Assembly (NCBI RefSeq): GCF_002095475.1
Contig: NZ_MLFR01000001.1
Span: 496,001 to 560,000, forward strand
DNA length: 64,000 nt
Direction: 5' to 3'
Source: Pantoea rwandensis
GTDB lineage: Bacteria; Pseudomonadota; Gammaproteobacteria; Enterobacterales; Enterobacteriaceae
How positions within the stretch are numbered: position 1 is the stretch's first letter; each line of letters begins with the position of its first letter. Below are positions 7,886-16,701 of this stretch, piece by piece. The notes below the pieces were generated by a model. It was not told the DNA's origin. It made no database searches and saw only the letters and a list, made by a program, of their open reading frames with translations. A program made the position numbers and the translations under genes.

Positions 7886-9190
7886 TCAGTGATATGAAGG
7901 CAACCAGTCGCCATGTGCCGCAATCAATTCGTCACACAGGCGTATCGTATCGTCGATGGAGAGCTCCGCAGAGGTATGAGGGTCGAGCAGAGCTGCATGA
8001 TAAATGTGCTCTTTCTTGCCGGTGACCGCCGCTTCGATGGTCAGGAGCTGCGTATTGATATTGGTGCGATTTAGCGCCGCGCACTGTGGCGGTAAATCAC
8101 CGACGTAGCAGGGCGTAATTCCTTGAGCATCCACCAGACAAGGCACTTCTACACAGGCCTCGCGGGGTAAATTAGTGATTAAACCGTTGTTAAGTACGTT
8201 CCCGCCAATCTTATAGGGTTTATCAAGCATCATGCTTTCAATGATATATGACGCATATTCCAGGCTGCGGGTATGGGTGAGATTTTCATTTAGGGTTAAT
8301 TGCTCACGTTGCATATCCCAGCGTTCAATTTGCTCAATGCAGCGACGCGGGTACTCATCGAGCGGAATATTAAACTGCTCGATTAATTCCGGATAATTTC
8401 GCTTGATCCAGTAAGGCATGTATTCCGCATTGTGCTCGGAGGACTCAGTGACGTAATAACCGAATTTATGCATGATCTCATGTCGCACCCTATCATCATG
8501 TTGCTGTGTCAACGCCCGTGAACGGCGCCGAATCTCAGGATAGAGATCCTCACCATTCCGTCGAATATCTAACAACCATGCCATATGATTGATACCGGCA
8601 ATATTGAACACCACATTGTCAGTTGGCATATCAACGCTCTTTAACAACGTTTCTGCACAAACTTGCACGCTGTGGCATAAGCCTACCGTTTTAATGCCGG
8701 TATATCTGAGCATTGCGCCCGTCAATGATGCCATGGGATTGGTATAATTGAGCAGCCACGCATTTGGGCAAACCTCTTCCATGTCTCGTGCCAGGTCAAA
8801 CATAACGGGTAAGGTGCGTAAGGCGCGGAAAAGCCCACCGACGCCCAAAGTATCCGCAATGGTTTGGCGTAAACCGTATTTTTTTGGAATATCAAAATCA
8901 ATCACAGTGCTGGGTTGATATCCCCCCACCTGAATGGCATTGATCACAAAGTCTGCTTGCTTTAATGCCTCACGTCGTAATTCAACTCCCGCATATTGAT
9001 GAATGCGTGCGCGGTTTTGGTTAATATTGGCATTAATGTTTGTCAGCATTTTGTAAGACTCATCGAGTCGCTGAGCATCAATATCATACAGCGCAATCTC
9101 GGCATCAGAGATATGAGCAGCAGCCAGCACATCACCCAGCACATTTTTGGCAAAAACAGTGCTCCCCGCTCCAATGAACGTTATTTTCAT
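7886..9190 (-). CDS. melA: Alpha-galactosidase, glycoside hydrolase family 4
   Basis: The 434-aa enzyme shows the GH4 hallmarks: an N-terminal NAD-binding FIGAGST motif (4-10), the metal-binding LCHS and GINH motifs, and blocks matching E. coli MelA (QTIADTLG, YVTESSEH-AEY, LDEYP-RC-EQ, MMDPHT-A-L). GH4 enzymes hydrolyse alpha-galactosides such as melibiose by an NAD+- and Mn2+-dependent redox mechanism in the cytoplasm. It is the first gene of a leftward operon with the MelB-like permease and is divergent from an AraC regulator 219 bp away. The length is slightly below that of E. coli MelA (about 451). Confidence 0.93.
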   Translation of the reverse strand: MKITFIGAGSTVFAKNVLGDVLAAAHISDAEIALYDIDAQRLDESYKMLTNINANINQNRARIHQYAGVELRREALKQADFVINAIQVGGYQPSTVIDFDIPKKYGLRQTIADTLGVGGLFRALRTLPVMFDLARDMEEVCPNAWLLNYTNPMASLTGAMLRYTGIKTVGLCHSVQVCAETLLKSVDMPTDNVVFNIAGINHMAWLLDIRRNGEDLYPEIRRRSRALTQQHDDRVRHEIMHKFGYYVTESSEHNAEYMPYWIKRNYPELIEQFNIPLDEYPRRCIEQIERWDMQREQLTLNENLTHTRSLEYASYIIESMMLDKPYKIGGNVLNNGLITNLPREACVEVPCLVDAQGITPCYVGDLPPQCAALNRTNINTQLLTIEAAVTGKKEHIYHAALLDPHTSAELSIDDTIRLCDELIAAHGDWLPSYH

Positions 9191-9409
9191 TTTCTCACCT
9201 TATATTCCAGCACGACTGTGTTGATAAAAGATAAACAATGGCCGGGATAAGCGATATGTACAAATGTGACATCCTTATAGCAGAATGACATTGCCGTTGA
9301 GGAAGTGTGATGAATATCTCACATTGCTTTTTATCAGGTAAATCGGCGTGCTAGCCGATAAAAATGTGTGATAGAAAGTTTAGAAATTCTCTTCCACCAT
9401 TGATTGAAT

Positions 9410-10249
9410 ATGGAAAAATATTTACTTCCTGAACATATGTTGCATTTTGGTTTAAATATTTATCAGTTTGGCCACGAGGCTTGTGCACCTGCTCATACTT
9501 TTGGCCCGGCTGTTCGCCAACATTATTTATTGCACTATGTTCTGGCTGGCAAAGGGAGTTTGCTTTCTGAACAGGGACGCTGGGATATTTCAGCCGGTGA
9601 AGTTTTTTTAATCTTCCCGCATCAGATAACCACCTACTCCGCCGATAAGAAAAAACCGTGGGAGTATATGTGGCTCGAGGTAGATGGATTGATAGCGCAG
9701 CGCACCTTTGAGCTTTGTGGGCTTAACCGAGAAACCCCCGTTTGGACGGCAGCATTACCACGAGGTCATCAGGCGCTGGAGGAGGTATGGAAATTATTGA
9801 TTGCTGAAGACGCCGATCGTCCGATTAAACTGGCTGGATTAACCTGTCTATTATTCGATGCATTAATCAGTGGCGGGAAAAATAGTGCTATCCCCACCAG
9901 CAATGATAACAAGCAGTTGGATCATGCCATTGCCTTTATCGAACGCAACTATCAAAACCCAATTGGGGTCAGTGATATTGCAAACCATTGCAGAATTGAC
10001 CGCAGTTATTTGAGTCGGATGTTTCAAAAAGCGTTGGGTGTAGGGCCTAAACAGTATTTATTGCGTACGCGTATGAACATGGCGAAAAATTTACTGCAAG
10101 ATGCATCATTGCCCATCAAAGTGATTGCCTATTCGGTGGGTTACAACGATCAACTCCACTTCTCTCGCGCTTTCAAACAACATTTTGATTTACCGCCGAC
10201 AGAATGGCGTAAGCGTTACCCGCCAAACAGCGATTGTATTGAGCTTTAA
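9410..10249 (+). CDS. AraC-family regulator of the melibiose genes (MelR/MsmR-like)
   Basis: The 279-aa protein has an N-terminal cupin-like sugar-sensing half (about 1-150) and two C-terminal helix-turn-helix motifs (about 178-272), with the AraC signature VIAYSVGYNDQLHFSRAFKQHFDLPPTEWR. The ATG was preferred to a TTG two codons upstream; neither has a clear Shine-Dalgarno. It is transcribed away from melA, so it is very probably the activator of melAB in response to alpha-galactosides. In the shared 219-bp promoter region, TGTGA and TCACA halves (9306-9323) are separated by eight bases, two more than in a standard CRP site. Confidence 0.88.
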   Translation: MEKYLLPEHMLHFGLNIYQFGHEACAPAHTFGPAVRQHYLLHYVLAGKGSLLSEQGRWDISAGEVFLIFPHQITTYSADKKKPWEYMWLEVDGLIAQRTFELCGLNRETPVWTAALPRGHQALEEVWKLLIAEDADRPIKLAGLTCLLFDALISGGKNSAIPTSNDNKQLDHAIAFIERNYQNPIGVSDIANHCRIDRSYLSRMFQKALGVGPKQYLLRTRMNMAKNLLQDASLPIKVIAYSVGYNDQLHFSRAFKQHFDLPPTEWRKRYPPNSDCIEL

Positions 10250-10266
10250 CATCATCGACGCCAGAT

Positions 10267-10416
10267 TCAGGATTTTGCCATCAGTGATTTTACCGTGGAG
10301 ATAAAGTGCGGCCACTGGTGGAAACGCATAATCGGCATATGGGCCTGGCGTTGCGCTCTTAACGCATCGACAAATGCGCTGGCTTGCTGATCAATATCTT
10401 GATGATTCTGTTTCAT
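10267..10416 (-). CDS. Small protein of unknown function, 49 aa
   Basis: A short frame starts MKQNHQDIDQQ after an AAAAGGGG ribosome site about eight bases upstream and ends just before the AraC gene's stop region. It is charged, without membrane segment or signal. I do not recognise it. It lies beyond the terminator of the BhsA-like gene, so it would need its own promoter. It may be genuine or chance. Confidence 0.4.
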   Translation of the reverse strand: MKQNHQDIDQQASAFVDALRAQRQAHMPIMRFHQWPHFISTVKSLMAKS

Positions 10417-10449
10417 GAGACTGCCCCTTTTGAGGAAAGTGTTAAGACG

Positions 10450-10480
10450 GAAAAAGCCGCCTCGTAAGGCGGCCTTTTCC
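10450..10480 (-). terminator. Terminator of BhsA-like copy 2
   Basis: GCCGCC-TCGTAA-GGCGGC stem with a T run on the minus strand (AAAAA in plus orientation), about 30 bp after the stop codon. The stem is the same as that after copy 1. Confidence 0.7.
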
Positions 10481-10507
10481 GGCACTTCCGTGTGCAACCA
10501 TCCGATA

Positions 10508-10723
10508 TTATTTGTACAGTTCTGCGGTCATATGCACGACGTTACCGTTGCTGGCTTCAACAATTTTGTATTGTTCATTTTGCTGATGAGCCTGTGCTGC
10601 GATCTTCGCTTCTGCACCATCGAGAGTCAGTGAAGTTGCGGTCACAGTTTGTGCAAAGGTGGCAGCAGACATCAGTGAAAGAGCGGCAACAGCGGCGATT
10701 GACATAGCTTTAATAGTTTTCAT
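10508..10723 (-). CDS. BhsA/McbA/YdgH-like periplasmic protein (DUF1471), copy 2
   Basis: The 71-aa protein starts MKTIKAMSIAAVAALSLMSAA, has a signal peptide ending near ATFAQ and ends VHMTAELYK. It is a clear paralogue of the 71-aa protein at 6021-6236. An ATG two codons upstream exists, but the AAGGAATATGACC spacing and comparison with copy 1 favour this start. The terminator, ribosome site, 5'-UTR hairpin and upstream inverted repeat are all shared with copy 1, so the whole transcription unit was duplicated. Function is probably stress-related envelope protection, inferred from the family only. Confidence 0.85.
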   Translation of the reverse strand: MKTIKAMSIAAVAALSLMSAATFAQTVTATSLTLDGAEAKIAAQAHQQNEQYKIVEASNGNVVHMTAELYK

Positions 10724-10750
10724 GGTCATATTCCTTGGTTTGTTTGATGA

Positions 10751-10767
10751 GAAGGCTGTGTGCCTTC
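10751..10767 (-). promoter_or_regulatory. 5'-UTR hairpin of BhsA-like copy 2
   Basis: Identical to the 17-base hairpin before copy 1 (6262-6278). Conservation of this stem while the surrounding leader has changed suggests a function. Confidence 0.5.
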
Positions 10768-10804
10768 GATTAATGTTATAATAACCAAGCTAACTATTTA
10801 CATC

Positions 10805-10845
10805 TTAACTATTAGTGCGATCATTATGATCGCACTAATAGTTAA
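10805..10845. repeat. Perfect 19-bp inverted repeat upstream of BhsA-like copy 2
   Basis: Arms TTAACTATTAGTGCGATCA and its exact complement flank TTA. It begins six bases beyond the aldolase stop codon. The arms contain GATC sites. The homologous repeat before copy 1 has one mismatch over 16 bp. It could be an operator, a terminator of the aldolase gene, or the remains of a mobile palindrome. Confidence 0.8.
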
Positions 10846-10850
10846 TGGAA

Positions 10851-11744
10851 TCAGGATAACTCAAGCGTTTCAATTACCTGCCGCACTTCACGCTGTTCTT
10901 CACTGGACAAAGCACGCAGTGGTCTCGGCAAATTGTTCTCATCAGCCAAGCCGAGGATCGCTGCCGCAGCCGACATCACACGAATGCTGCCACCATGTTG
11001 CCGGAACAGCGCCCAGAGCGGCTCAAGCCGACGGGACTGCGCTGCCAAGGTGGCAAAATCGCCTGCCTGCGCAGCTTGCGTGAACAATAATGCCGTGTTG
11101 GGAAACAAGCCGCCGCAGACGGAAAACCAAACGTCACAACCGGCCATCAAACCATTGCCCGCTGCGGCATCACCGCTCACGCCAATACGGATATGATCGG
11201 GTAGATGCGCACGCAAGGTGTTCACGCGCTGCTTTGCGCTAGCTATCTCATCAGGCACTCCGGGGATTTTGATTGAAGCAATGTTGGAAAGCGCGGCTAT
11301 CCGTGCGTAGAGCGGGTTCGAAAAGTCGGTATGCGTGGTGCCTGGGTTATCATAAACGCAGATGGGCAGCGAAACATTCCGCGCGACCTCGGCATAGAAG
11401 CCAAACACTTCTTCTTCAGTGAGCTTTTGGTAGGAAACAGCAGGTAATAACAAAGCGCTTACGTCTGCATGCTGCGCATCTTCCGCCAGTCGCAACACCT
11501 CATCTGTGCTGGTTGCGCCAATACTGACCATAACCGGAATGCCATCCGCGTGTTGAACCGCCAGGGTCGCCACGCGCTGACGTTGTTCACGGGTAAAGTA
11601 GGCATAGCTACCGGTTGAACCCAGCACGCCCAGTGAATCGACTTTTGCCGTTGTTAGACGTGCGAGAAGAGAGAGGAAGGATTTTTCATCGATGCCTGTC
11701 GCATTGACCGGGGTCAGTGGAAAGGCACTAAGACCTGAAAACAT
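10851..11744 (-). CDS. DapA-family aldolase (2-keto-acid lyase type)
   Basis: The 297-aa TIM-barrel protein has the DHDPS/N-acetylneuraminate lyase features: GSTGSY phosphate/carboxylate loop (42-47), Tyr131 in VYDNPGTT and the Schiff-base Lys159 in IASIKIPG. Such enzymes cleave or form 2-keto acids; examples are DapA, NanA and the YagE/YjhH 2-keto-3-deoxygluconate aldolases. An AGGAG site precedes the ATG. The gene follows the second dehydrogenase set on the same strand with a 71-bp gap, so it may process a 2-keto-3-deoxy acid made in this region. True DapA is normally a housekeeping gene in another context; here a catabolic aldolase is more likely. Confidence 0.82.
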   Translation of the reverse strand: MFSGLSAFPLTPVNATGIDEKSFLSLLARLTTAKVDSLGVLGSTGSYAYFTREQRQRVATLAVQHADGIPVMVSIGATSTDEVLRLAEDAQHADVSALLLPAVSYQKLTEEEVFGFYAEVARNVSLPICVYDNPGTTHTDFSNPLYARIAALSNIASIKIPGVPDEIASAKQRVNTLRAHLPDHIRIGVSGDAAAGNGLMAGCDVWFSVCGGLFPNTALLFTQAAQAGDFATLAAQSRRLEPLWALFRQHGGSIRVMSAAAAILGLADENNLPRPLRALSSEEQREVRQVIETLELS

Positions 11745-11815
11745 AGCCAGCTCCTGTTAGATAACGTAAAAACGCATCTTAACAACAGCTGACTATTTGG
11801 CATAGGACAAAACTT

Positions 11816-13144
11816 TTAACGTTTGGCCTTTCTTCTGAAACCTAGCCAGAATAGCGCCAGCACCACGATGAGCCCGGCAGCGGCCATGCCGATGCGCGAC
11901 ACCAGCATCAGCGGCGAAGCATCACCACCAGCACGTAGCGATTTCACCCGATCCTCGCTGATCTGTACCTTGCTGTGCCCGATATCCTGCATCACATAGT
12001 TAGTCAGGGTTGCGATTTGGTGGTCGTTGAGTTGACCGGCAAAGCCAATCATCCCTTGCCCCTTTTCAGGCCAAACGCCTTGCAGGACTGCCATCGCCAC
12101 ATTGTCTGCATTGGGCTTATTCAACACCGGATGATTTTGCAATGCCGGTAATCCATTCAGCCCTTCGCCCGTCAGGTTATGGCATGACGCACAATTATTA
12201 CGATAAATCTGTGCGCCTTCGCTTAACCCCGCCTGCGGCGTATCGTCACCTCTTACCGGCGTCCAGCGATTGGCCTGGGCAGGTTCAGCTGTGGCGCTAT
12301 CCTGTGGTAACAAATAAGTCGCAATCGCTTGACGATCTTCTGGCGTCATACGCGAGAAGCTCTTATCGATCGCTTCCAGCATCGGACCGCCCGCCGTTGC
12401 CCCGTTGCTGGCGTGGCCAGTCGCAAGATACTGCGCCAACATTTCACGCGTCCAATGCGGTTTGCCCTGCAAAGTTGCAGCTGTGATGTCAGGTGCAAAC
12501 CAAGTACCAAGTGACGCGCCCTGCAAGTTTTTGTCCTGCTGTTCCGCCATCAAGAAATTACGTGGTGTGTGGCACGTGCTGCAGTGGGTTAACCCCTGTA
12601 CCAGATACGCACCGCGATTCCACTCTTCTGACTGCTTTTCGTCCGGCTGGAAGGGCTTGCTGTCCATAAACAACAAATTCCAGGCTGCCATGCTGAAACG
12701 CAGATTGAAGGGGAACGGCAATGCCGTTTTCTCTGGCTGAATATCTACCGGCTGCACACCGTGCATAAAGTAGGCATACAATGCAGCGACATCCTCATCG
12801 GTAAGCTTCGCGTAAGCGGTATACGGCATCGCCGGATAAAGCTGGCTGCCATCACCGCGAACCCCTTTACGCAACGCATCGGCAAACTGCTGCTCATTGT
12901 ATTGGCCGATCCCCGCCGTTTTAGAGGGGGTGATATTGGTACTAAAGATCGTGCCCAACGGGCTGGCAATGGCGTGGCCGCCACTGAAAGGCGCTTTACC
13001 CTCTTCGGTATGACACGCGCCACAGTCACCGGCTATCGCCAGATACTCCCCGCGCTTAATCAGTTGCTGATCCGCTGCATGCGCTTGTGAAACAGCCAAC
13101 GCCAACGTGCCTGCTGCAAGCAGGGCTTTCCAGTGCTTAGCCAT
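11816..13144 (-). CDS. Membrane-bound gluconate/keto-gluconate dehydrogenase, triheme cytochrome c subunit (set 2)
   Basis: The 442-aa protein has a signal peptide (to about Ala23), three CxxCH heme c motifs (41-45, 188-192, 318-322) and a C-terminal membrane helix (about 415-435), as in cytochrome subunits of membrane-bound gluconate 2-dehydrogenase and alcohol dehydrogenase. It passes electrons from the FAD subunit to ubiquinone on the periplasmic face. It overlaps the preceding GMC gene by eight bases. A second cytochrome of the same layout lies at 15320-16699, making two complete small-large-cytochrome sets. Confidence 0.92.
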   Translation of the reverse strand: MAKHWKALLAAGTLALAVSQAHAADQQLIKRGEYLAIAGDCGACHTEEGKAPFSGGHAIASPLGTIFSTNITPSKTAGIGQYNEQQFADALRKGVRGDGSQLYPAMPYTAYAKLTDEDVAALYAYFMHGVQPVDIQPEKTALPFPFNLRFSMAAWNLLFMDSKPFQPDEKQSEEWNRGAYLVQGLTHCSTCHTPRNFLMAEQQDKNLQGASLGTWFAPDITAATLQGKPHWTREMLAQYLATGHASNGATAGGPMLEAIDKSFSRMTPEDRQAIATYLLPQDSATAEPAQANRWTPVRGDDTPQAGLSEGAQIYRNNCASCHNLTGEGLNGLPALQNHPVLNKPNADNVAMAVLQGVWPEKGQGMIGFAGQLNDHQIATLTNYVMQDIGHSKVQISEDRVKSLRAGGDASPLMLVSRIGMAAAGLIVVLALFWLGFRRKAKR

Positions 13145-14750
13145 GTTGCGTCTCCTGCAGGATTTTGTCGGCGGTACGAAGAGCCAGCGCCATTGCCGTG
13201 AGCGTGACGTTACAGGTGCCCACTGTTGGCATCACACCGGTGCCAACCATAAACAGGTTCTGATGATCATGTGCGCGCCCCCATGCATCGGTCACACTGG
13301 TCGCCGGATCGAGGCCCATAGAGAGCGTGCCGGTGATGTGCTGGCGATTAGAGAACTTGCCGGTTTTGCTGTGCTTGATGTTGGTTGCGCCGAGTTTGGC
13401 CGCAATCGCGTCATAGCATTCACGCGTTTTTTCGGTGCCTTTGGTGACGTAATCGCTGACGTCCCAATACAACGAAGGTGTTGGCAAGCCCAGCTCATCT
13501 TTGTTGCTACTTAAAGTCACACGGTTGTTTGGATCGGGTAACTGTTCCAGCGCATTCTTAATGCTGAGTCGGCGGGCAGCACGGAAGCGAATCTCTTCTT
13601 CCAACTTCTTGCCGAATAAACCTTCAGCCAGCACTTCTTTCGTGACAGCAGCGACTTGAGACGCGTTAGAAATATCGATGCGGAACGGAGCATGTTCACT
13701 ACGGAATTCGCCGTCACGGAATTGACCAATTGAGCACGGGCTAACAGGACCACGGCCTGGCCAGATCTCTTCATCGACATCAAAGGTGACACCAATCGCC
13801 GGGTGATCGCACAGGTTACGGCCCACATTGTCATGCACATTCGCAATGCCGTTAGGGAACTTGTCACTGACCGACATCAACAGCAGTTTCGGTGTTTCAA
13901 TCGCGTTAGCCGCCAGCACAAAGGTTTCTGCCGTCACGCGGTGGCTGACTTTGTTCCAGTCATAATAATTAGCCGCCACGATATTGCCTTTAGCATCGTG
14001 CTCGAGTTGATACACCACCGCTTCAGTAATGACTTTCACGCCACTGTTCTCTGCCTGCTGTGCCGCAATACCGCCATGGTATTGCGCATCAATAGGACAA
14101 AGCGGCATACAGTTGTTATTGCCGCAGCATGCCGGACGACCGTCATAGCTGTGGCTATTACGACCGGTACTGTCATCCAGCACGGTAAAGTCTGGCGCAA
14201 GGCGGGCCGTCACACGCTGTTGCAGCCAGGAGGCTGGCACGCGTTCCATCGGATAGGGTTTACTGCGCGGTGAACCATTGTCGGGTGAGCCGCCTACCCC
14301 CGCGATCACTTCGGCCTGATAGTAGTAATCTTCCAGGTCCTCATAACCTATCGGCCAATCTTTACCCACGCCATACTGGCTGTGCTGACGGAAATCGTTG
14401 GGAACAAAACGCCACAACTGCGCCGCCCAGTGCCAGCTGGTGCCACCAAACATACGGATATATTGCGCAGCAAAGGGATGTGGCCCCGCCTGATGCAGAT
14501 AATCATTGGACTCCGGCGTATAGCGCGGATGAGGCGCCTTTGGCGAGAACGGATACGGTGACATAAAGTCAGATTTAAACGCCGACGCGCGGAAACGCTC
14601 AACGAGTTGATCGCGTCCGACTTTCGGACCCGATTCCAGTAACAGCACCGATTTCCCGGCTTTTGCCAGACGTGTCGCCAGCAGCGAGCCATTAACGCCC
14701 GCGCCAATCACGACCACATCAGCGGAATTATTATTTTTCATAACCGACAT
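13137..14750 (-). CDS. GMC-family FAD subunit of membrane-bound sugar-acid dehydrogenase (set 2)
   Basis: The 537-aa flavoprotein has the N-terminal dinucleotide motif VVVIGAGVNGSLLA (about 12-25), the GMC middle region with GGTSWHW, a cysteine cluster CCGNNNCMPLCP, and a C-terminal HITGTLSMG...NLFMVGTGVMPTVGTCNVTLTAMAL block. This pattern fits large subunits of gluconate 2-dehydrogenase and 2-ketogluconate dehydrogenase. It has no signal peptide of its own and is probably exported in complex with the Tat-bearing small subunit. Start could also be the ATG three codons inside. Whether set 2 oxidises gluconate or 2-ketogluconate cannot be told from sequence. Confidence 0.9.
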   Translation of the reverse strand: MSVMKNNNSADVVVIGAGVNGSLLATRLAKAGKSVLLLESGPKVGRDQLVERFRASAFKSDFMSPYPFSPKAPHPRYTPESNDYLHQAGPHPFAAQYIRMFGGTSWHWAAQLWRFVPNDFRQHSQYGVGKDWPIGYEDLEDYYYQAEVIAGVGGSPDNGSPRSKPYPMERVPASWLQQRVTARLAPDFTVLDDSTGRNSHSYDGRPACCGNNNCMPLCPIDAQYHGGIAAQQAENSGVKVITEAVVYQLEHDAKGNIVAANYYDWNKVSHRVTAETFVLAANAIETPKLLLMSVSDKFPNGIANVHDNVGRNLCDHPAIGVTFDVDEEIWPGRGPVSPCSIGQFRDGEFRSEHAPFRIDISNASQVAAVTKEVLAEGLFGKKLEEEIRFRAARRLSIKNALEQLPDPNNRVTLSSNKDELGLPTPSLYWDVSDYVTKGTEKTRECYDAIAAKLGATNIKHSKTGKFSNRQHITGTLSMGLDPATSVTDAWGRAHDHQNLFMVGTGVMPTVGTCNVTLTAMALALRTADKILQETQHG

Positions 14751-14761
14751 TTCTCTCTGAA

Positions 14762-15262
14762 TCAGGGCTGTTGTGCCCAGCTACCACACTCGCCGTAAGA
14801 AAAGCCCGGCGGCACTAATTTGTCATCCACCAGCAGATTGGCGAGTGTATTCACGTAAGTGACGTAAAGTGCGTGATTGCCTTTGCCGACCACACCGTTA
14901 TACCAACCCCCCAAGATCGCTTTTGCCAGCTTTTCGCTGTCTGCATCAGCGGCAAATGTAAGATGATCCTGTTGCAACAGCTCTGGCTGATTCTGTAACA
15001 GCGTTTTCAACTGCGTTAGCGCCTGAAGAAAACCTTTTTGCGTTTGGGTAAGGGCGAGCAACAGCGCACGACCCACCGTGGCATTGAGGTTTTCTTGTTG
15101 CGTCAGCAACTGTGAGACCTGCATAAAATCGTCCAGCCCAGTCACATTAATCAGTGATTGCGCGGCATTCAGGCGCGGCAACGGTAAAAGCTGGCCTGCG
15201 GCGCTGGCTATAGTCACCAGGCCGACCATCTTCAACACGCGGCGGCGTGAGTAGTGCGTCAT
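14762..15262 (-). CDS. Small (gamma) subunit of membrane-bound sugar-acid dehydrogenase (set 2), Tat signal
   Basis: The 166-aa protein begins with a twin-arginine signal, SRRRVLKMVGL (residues 5-15), followed by a hydrophobic stretch. The rest matches the small subunit of FAD-dependent gluconate/sorbitol dehydrogenases, ending with a WYNGVVG and YVNTLAN region. The subunit carries the folded FAD subunit through the Tat system. It sits 11 bp before the FAD gene and heads set 2. Confidence 0.88.
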   Translation of the reverse strand: MTHYSRRRVLKMVGLVTIASAAGQLLPLPRLNAAQSLINVTGLDDFMQVSQLLTQQENLNATVGRALLLALTQTQKGFLQALTQLKTLLQNQPELLQQDHLTFAADADSEKLAKAILGGWYNGVVGKGNHALYVTYVNTLANLLVDDKLVPPGFSYGECGSWAQQP

Positions 15263-15319
15263 AATGTCTTCCAGTAAAAGCGTCGCCCGCGATGACAGGC
15301 GACAGAGTAAAAATCGAAT

Positions 15320-16699
15320 CTATTTTTTATATCTGCGGCGCATTAGCCACCACACCAGCAGCGCAATAACGATCAATGCACCCACGCCCACGCCGACCTG
15401 CGCCAGCATCACCAGCGGCGAAGAGGGGCCGCCACGGCGGATCTCAGCCACTTGCTCAGGTGAAACTGTCACTTCCACGTTACCGTAATGGTGCAATATC
15501 CAGTTCGATAGTGTGGCAACTTGTTGGTCATCAAGGTGATTGAGCGCATTCGGCTGGGATCCGAAGGGTGGCATAAAGACATCACCTTTTGCGGTAGGAC
15601 GCTGTACACCGTAGAGAATGGTGGCGATCAGGTTCGAAGGATTGCGCTCCGCTGTAGCACTATTATGGAATAGGCTTGGATAAAATGCGTCTTTTGTTCC
15701 TTCACCGCTGCTGCCATGACATGACGCGCAGTTTCCAGAGAACAAACGCGCCCCCTCATCGCTGGTGGGTGCGGTAAACGCATCCCCCCGGAATGCCACT
15801 AAATTCTGTGCAGCCTTGCCCTGTTCGAAACGCGATGCACCGCTAGCAGGTGCATTTTCATCCGTCACGCTGCTCATATATTCGGCTATCGCCGCTAAAT
15901 CTGCGTCGGATAAATGCTGGAAGCTGTGGGTAATCGCTTCTGCCATGCTACCTGCGGCTTGGGCTTTATCCGCAAGACGCCCCGTTTTTAAGTAGGTCAT
16001 CAGATCCTGTTGCGACCACTGACCAATCCCGCTCACTGAATTAGCGGTAATGTTCGGTGCAAACCAAGGCCCAACCTGCGCACCGGTAAAGGCATCCCCC
16101 TCTTTCTCTTGCATCAGGAAACCACGCGGCGTGTGACAGGTACTGCAGTGTGCTGCACCATCAACCAGATAACGACCGCGATTCCAGCTCGCCGATTGAG
16201 AAGCATCCGGTGTGTAGCCCGGCGCTTTTAAGAACAGCGCGTTCCAAAACATCATTGAGAAGCGCAGATTGAGGGGGAATGGCAGATGCGTCTCTTCGGT
16301 GCTCTTATCCACCGGCTGAACACCAGACATGAAGTAAGCGTAGAGCGCGTGGACATCATCATCCGTCAACGTAGCGTAGGCGGTGTAAGGCATCGCCGGG
16401 TAGAGATTGGCACCATCGGCACGCACACCTTTGCGCACGGCGTCAGCAAATTGCTGCTCGCTGTACTGGCCAATGCCCGCGATTTTAGACGGCGTGATGT
16501 TGGTGGCAATGATTTCACCGACCGGTGATTCGATGACTTTCCCACCCGCAAAAGGCTGTCCATGTTCTGCGGTATGGCAGGCGGTACAATCTGAGGCTAC
16601 CGCTAAATATTCGCCTTTTTTGACCAAGGCATCATCAGCGGCATGAGCGGCGCCACTTGTCAGGGCGAGAAACAGCGCGATCTGTTTTAGCTTTAACAT
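15320..16699 (-). CDS. Membrane-bound gluconate/keto-gluconate dehydrogenase, triheme cytochrome c subunit (set 1)
   Basis: The 459-aa protein has a signal peptide ending near AAHA (20), three CxxCH motifs (the first 38-42 CTACH; then CSTCH near 185 and CASCH near 328) and a C-terminal membrane helix followed by MRRRYKK. It is a clear paralogue of the cytochrome at 11816-13144. It is the third gene of set 1 and lies two bases after the FAD subunit gene. It should pass electrons from the periplasmic FAD centre to the quinone pool. Confidence 0.92.
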   Translation of the reverse strand: MLKLKQIALFLALTSGAAHAADDALVKKGEYLAVASDCTACHTAEHGQPFAGGKVIESPVGEIIATNITPSKIAGIGQYSEQQFADAVRKGVRADGANLYPAMPYTAYATLTDDDVHALYAYFMSGVQPVDKSTEETHLPFPLNLRFSMMFWNALFLKAPGYTPDASQSASWNRGRYLVDGAAHCSTCHTPRGFLMQEKEGDAFTGAQVGPWFAPNITANSVSGIGQWSQQDLMTYLKTGRLADKAQAAGSMAEAITHSFQHLSDADLAAIAEYMSSVTDENAPASGASRFEQGKAAQNLVAFRGDAFTAPTSDEGARLFSGNCASCHGSSGEGTKDAFYPSLFHNSATAERNPSNLIATILYGVQRPTAKGDVFMPPFGSQPNALNHLDDQQVATLSNWILHHYGNVEVTVSPEQVAEIRRGGPSSPLVMLAQVGVGVGALIVIALLVWWLMRRRYKK

Positions 16700-16701
16700 G
16701 A

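Noticed and set aside
9306-9323. CRP site in the melA/AraC promoter
   Set aside because: The TGTGA and TCACA halves are separated by eight bases instead of six, so the match is poor.
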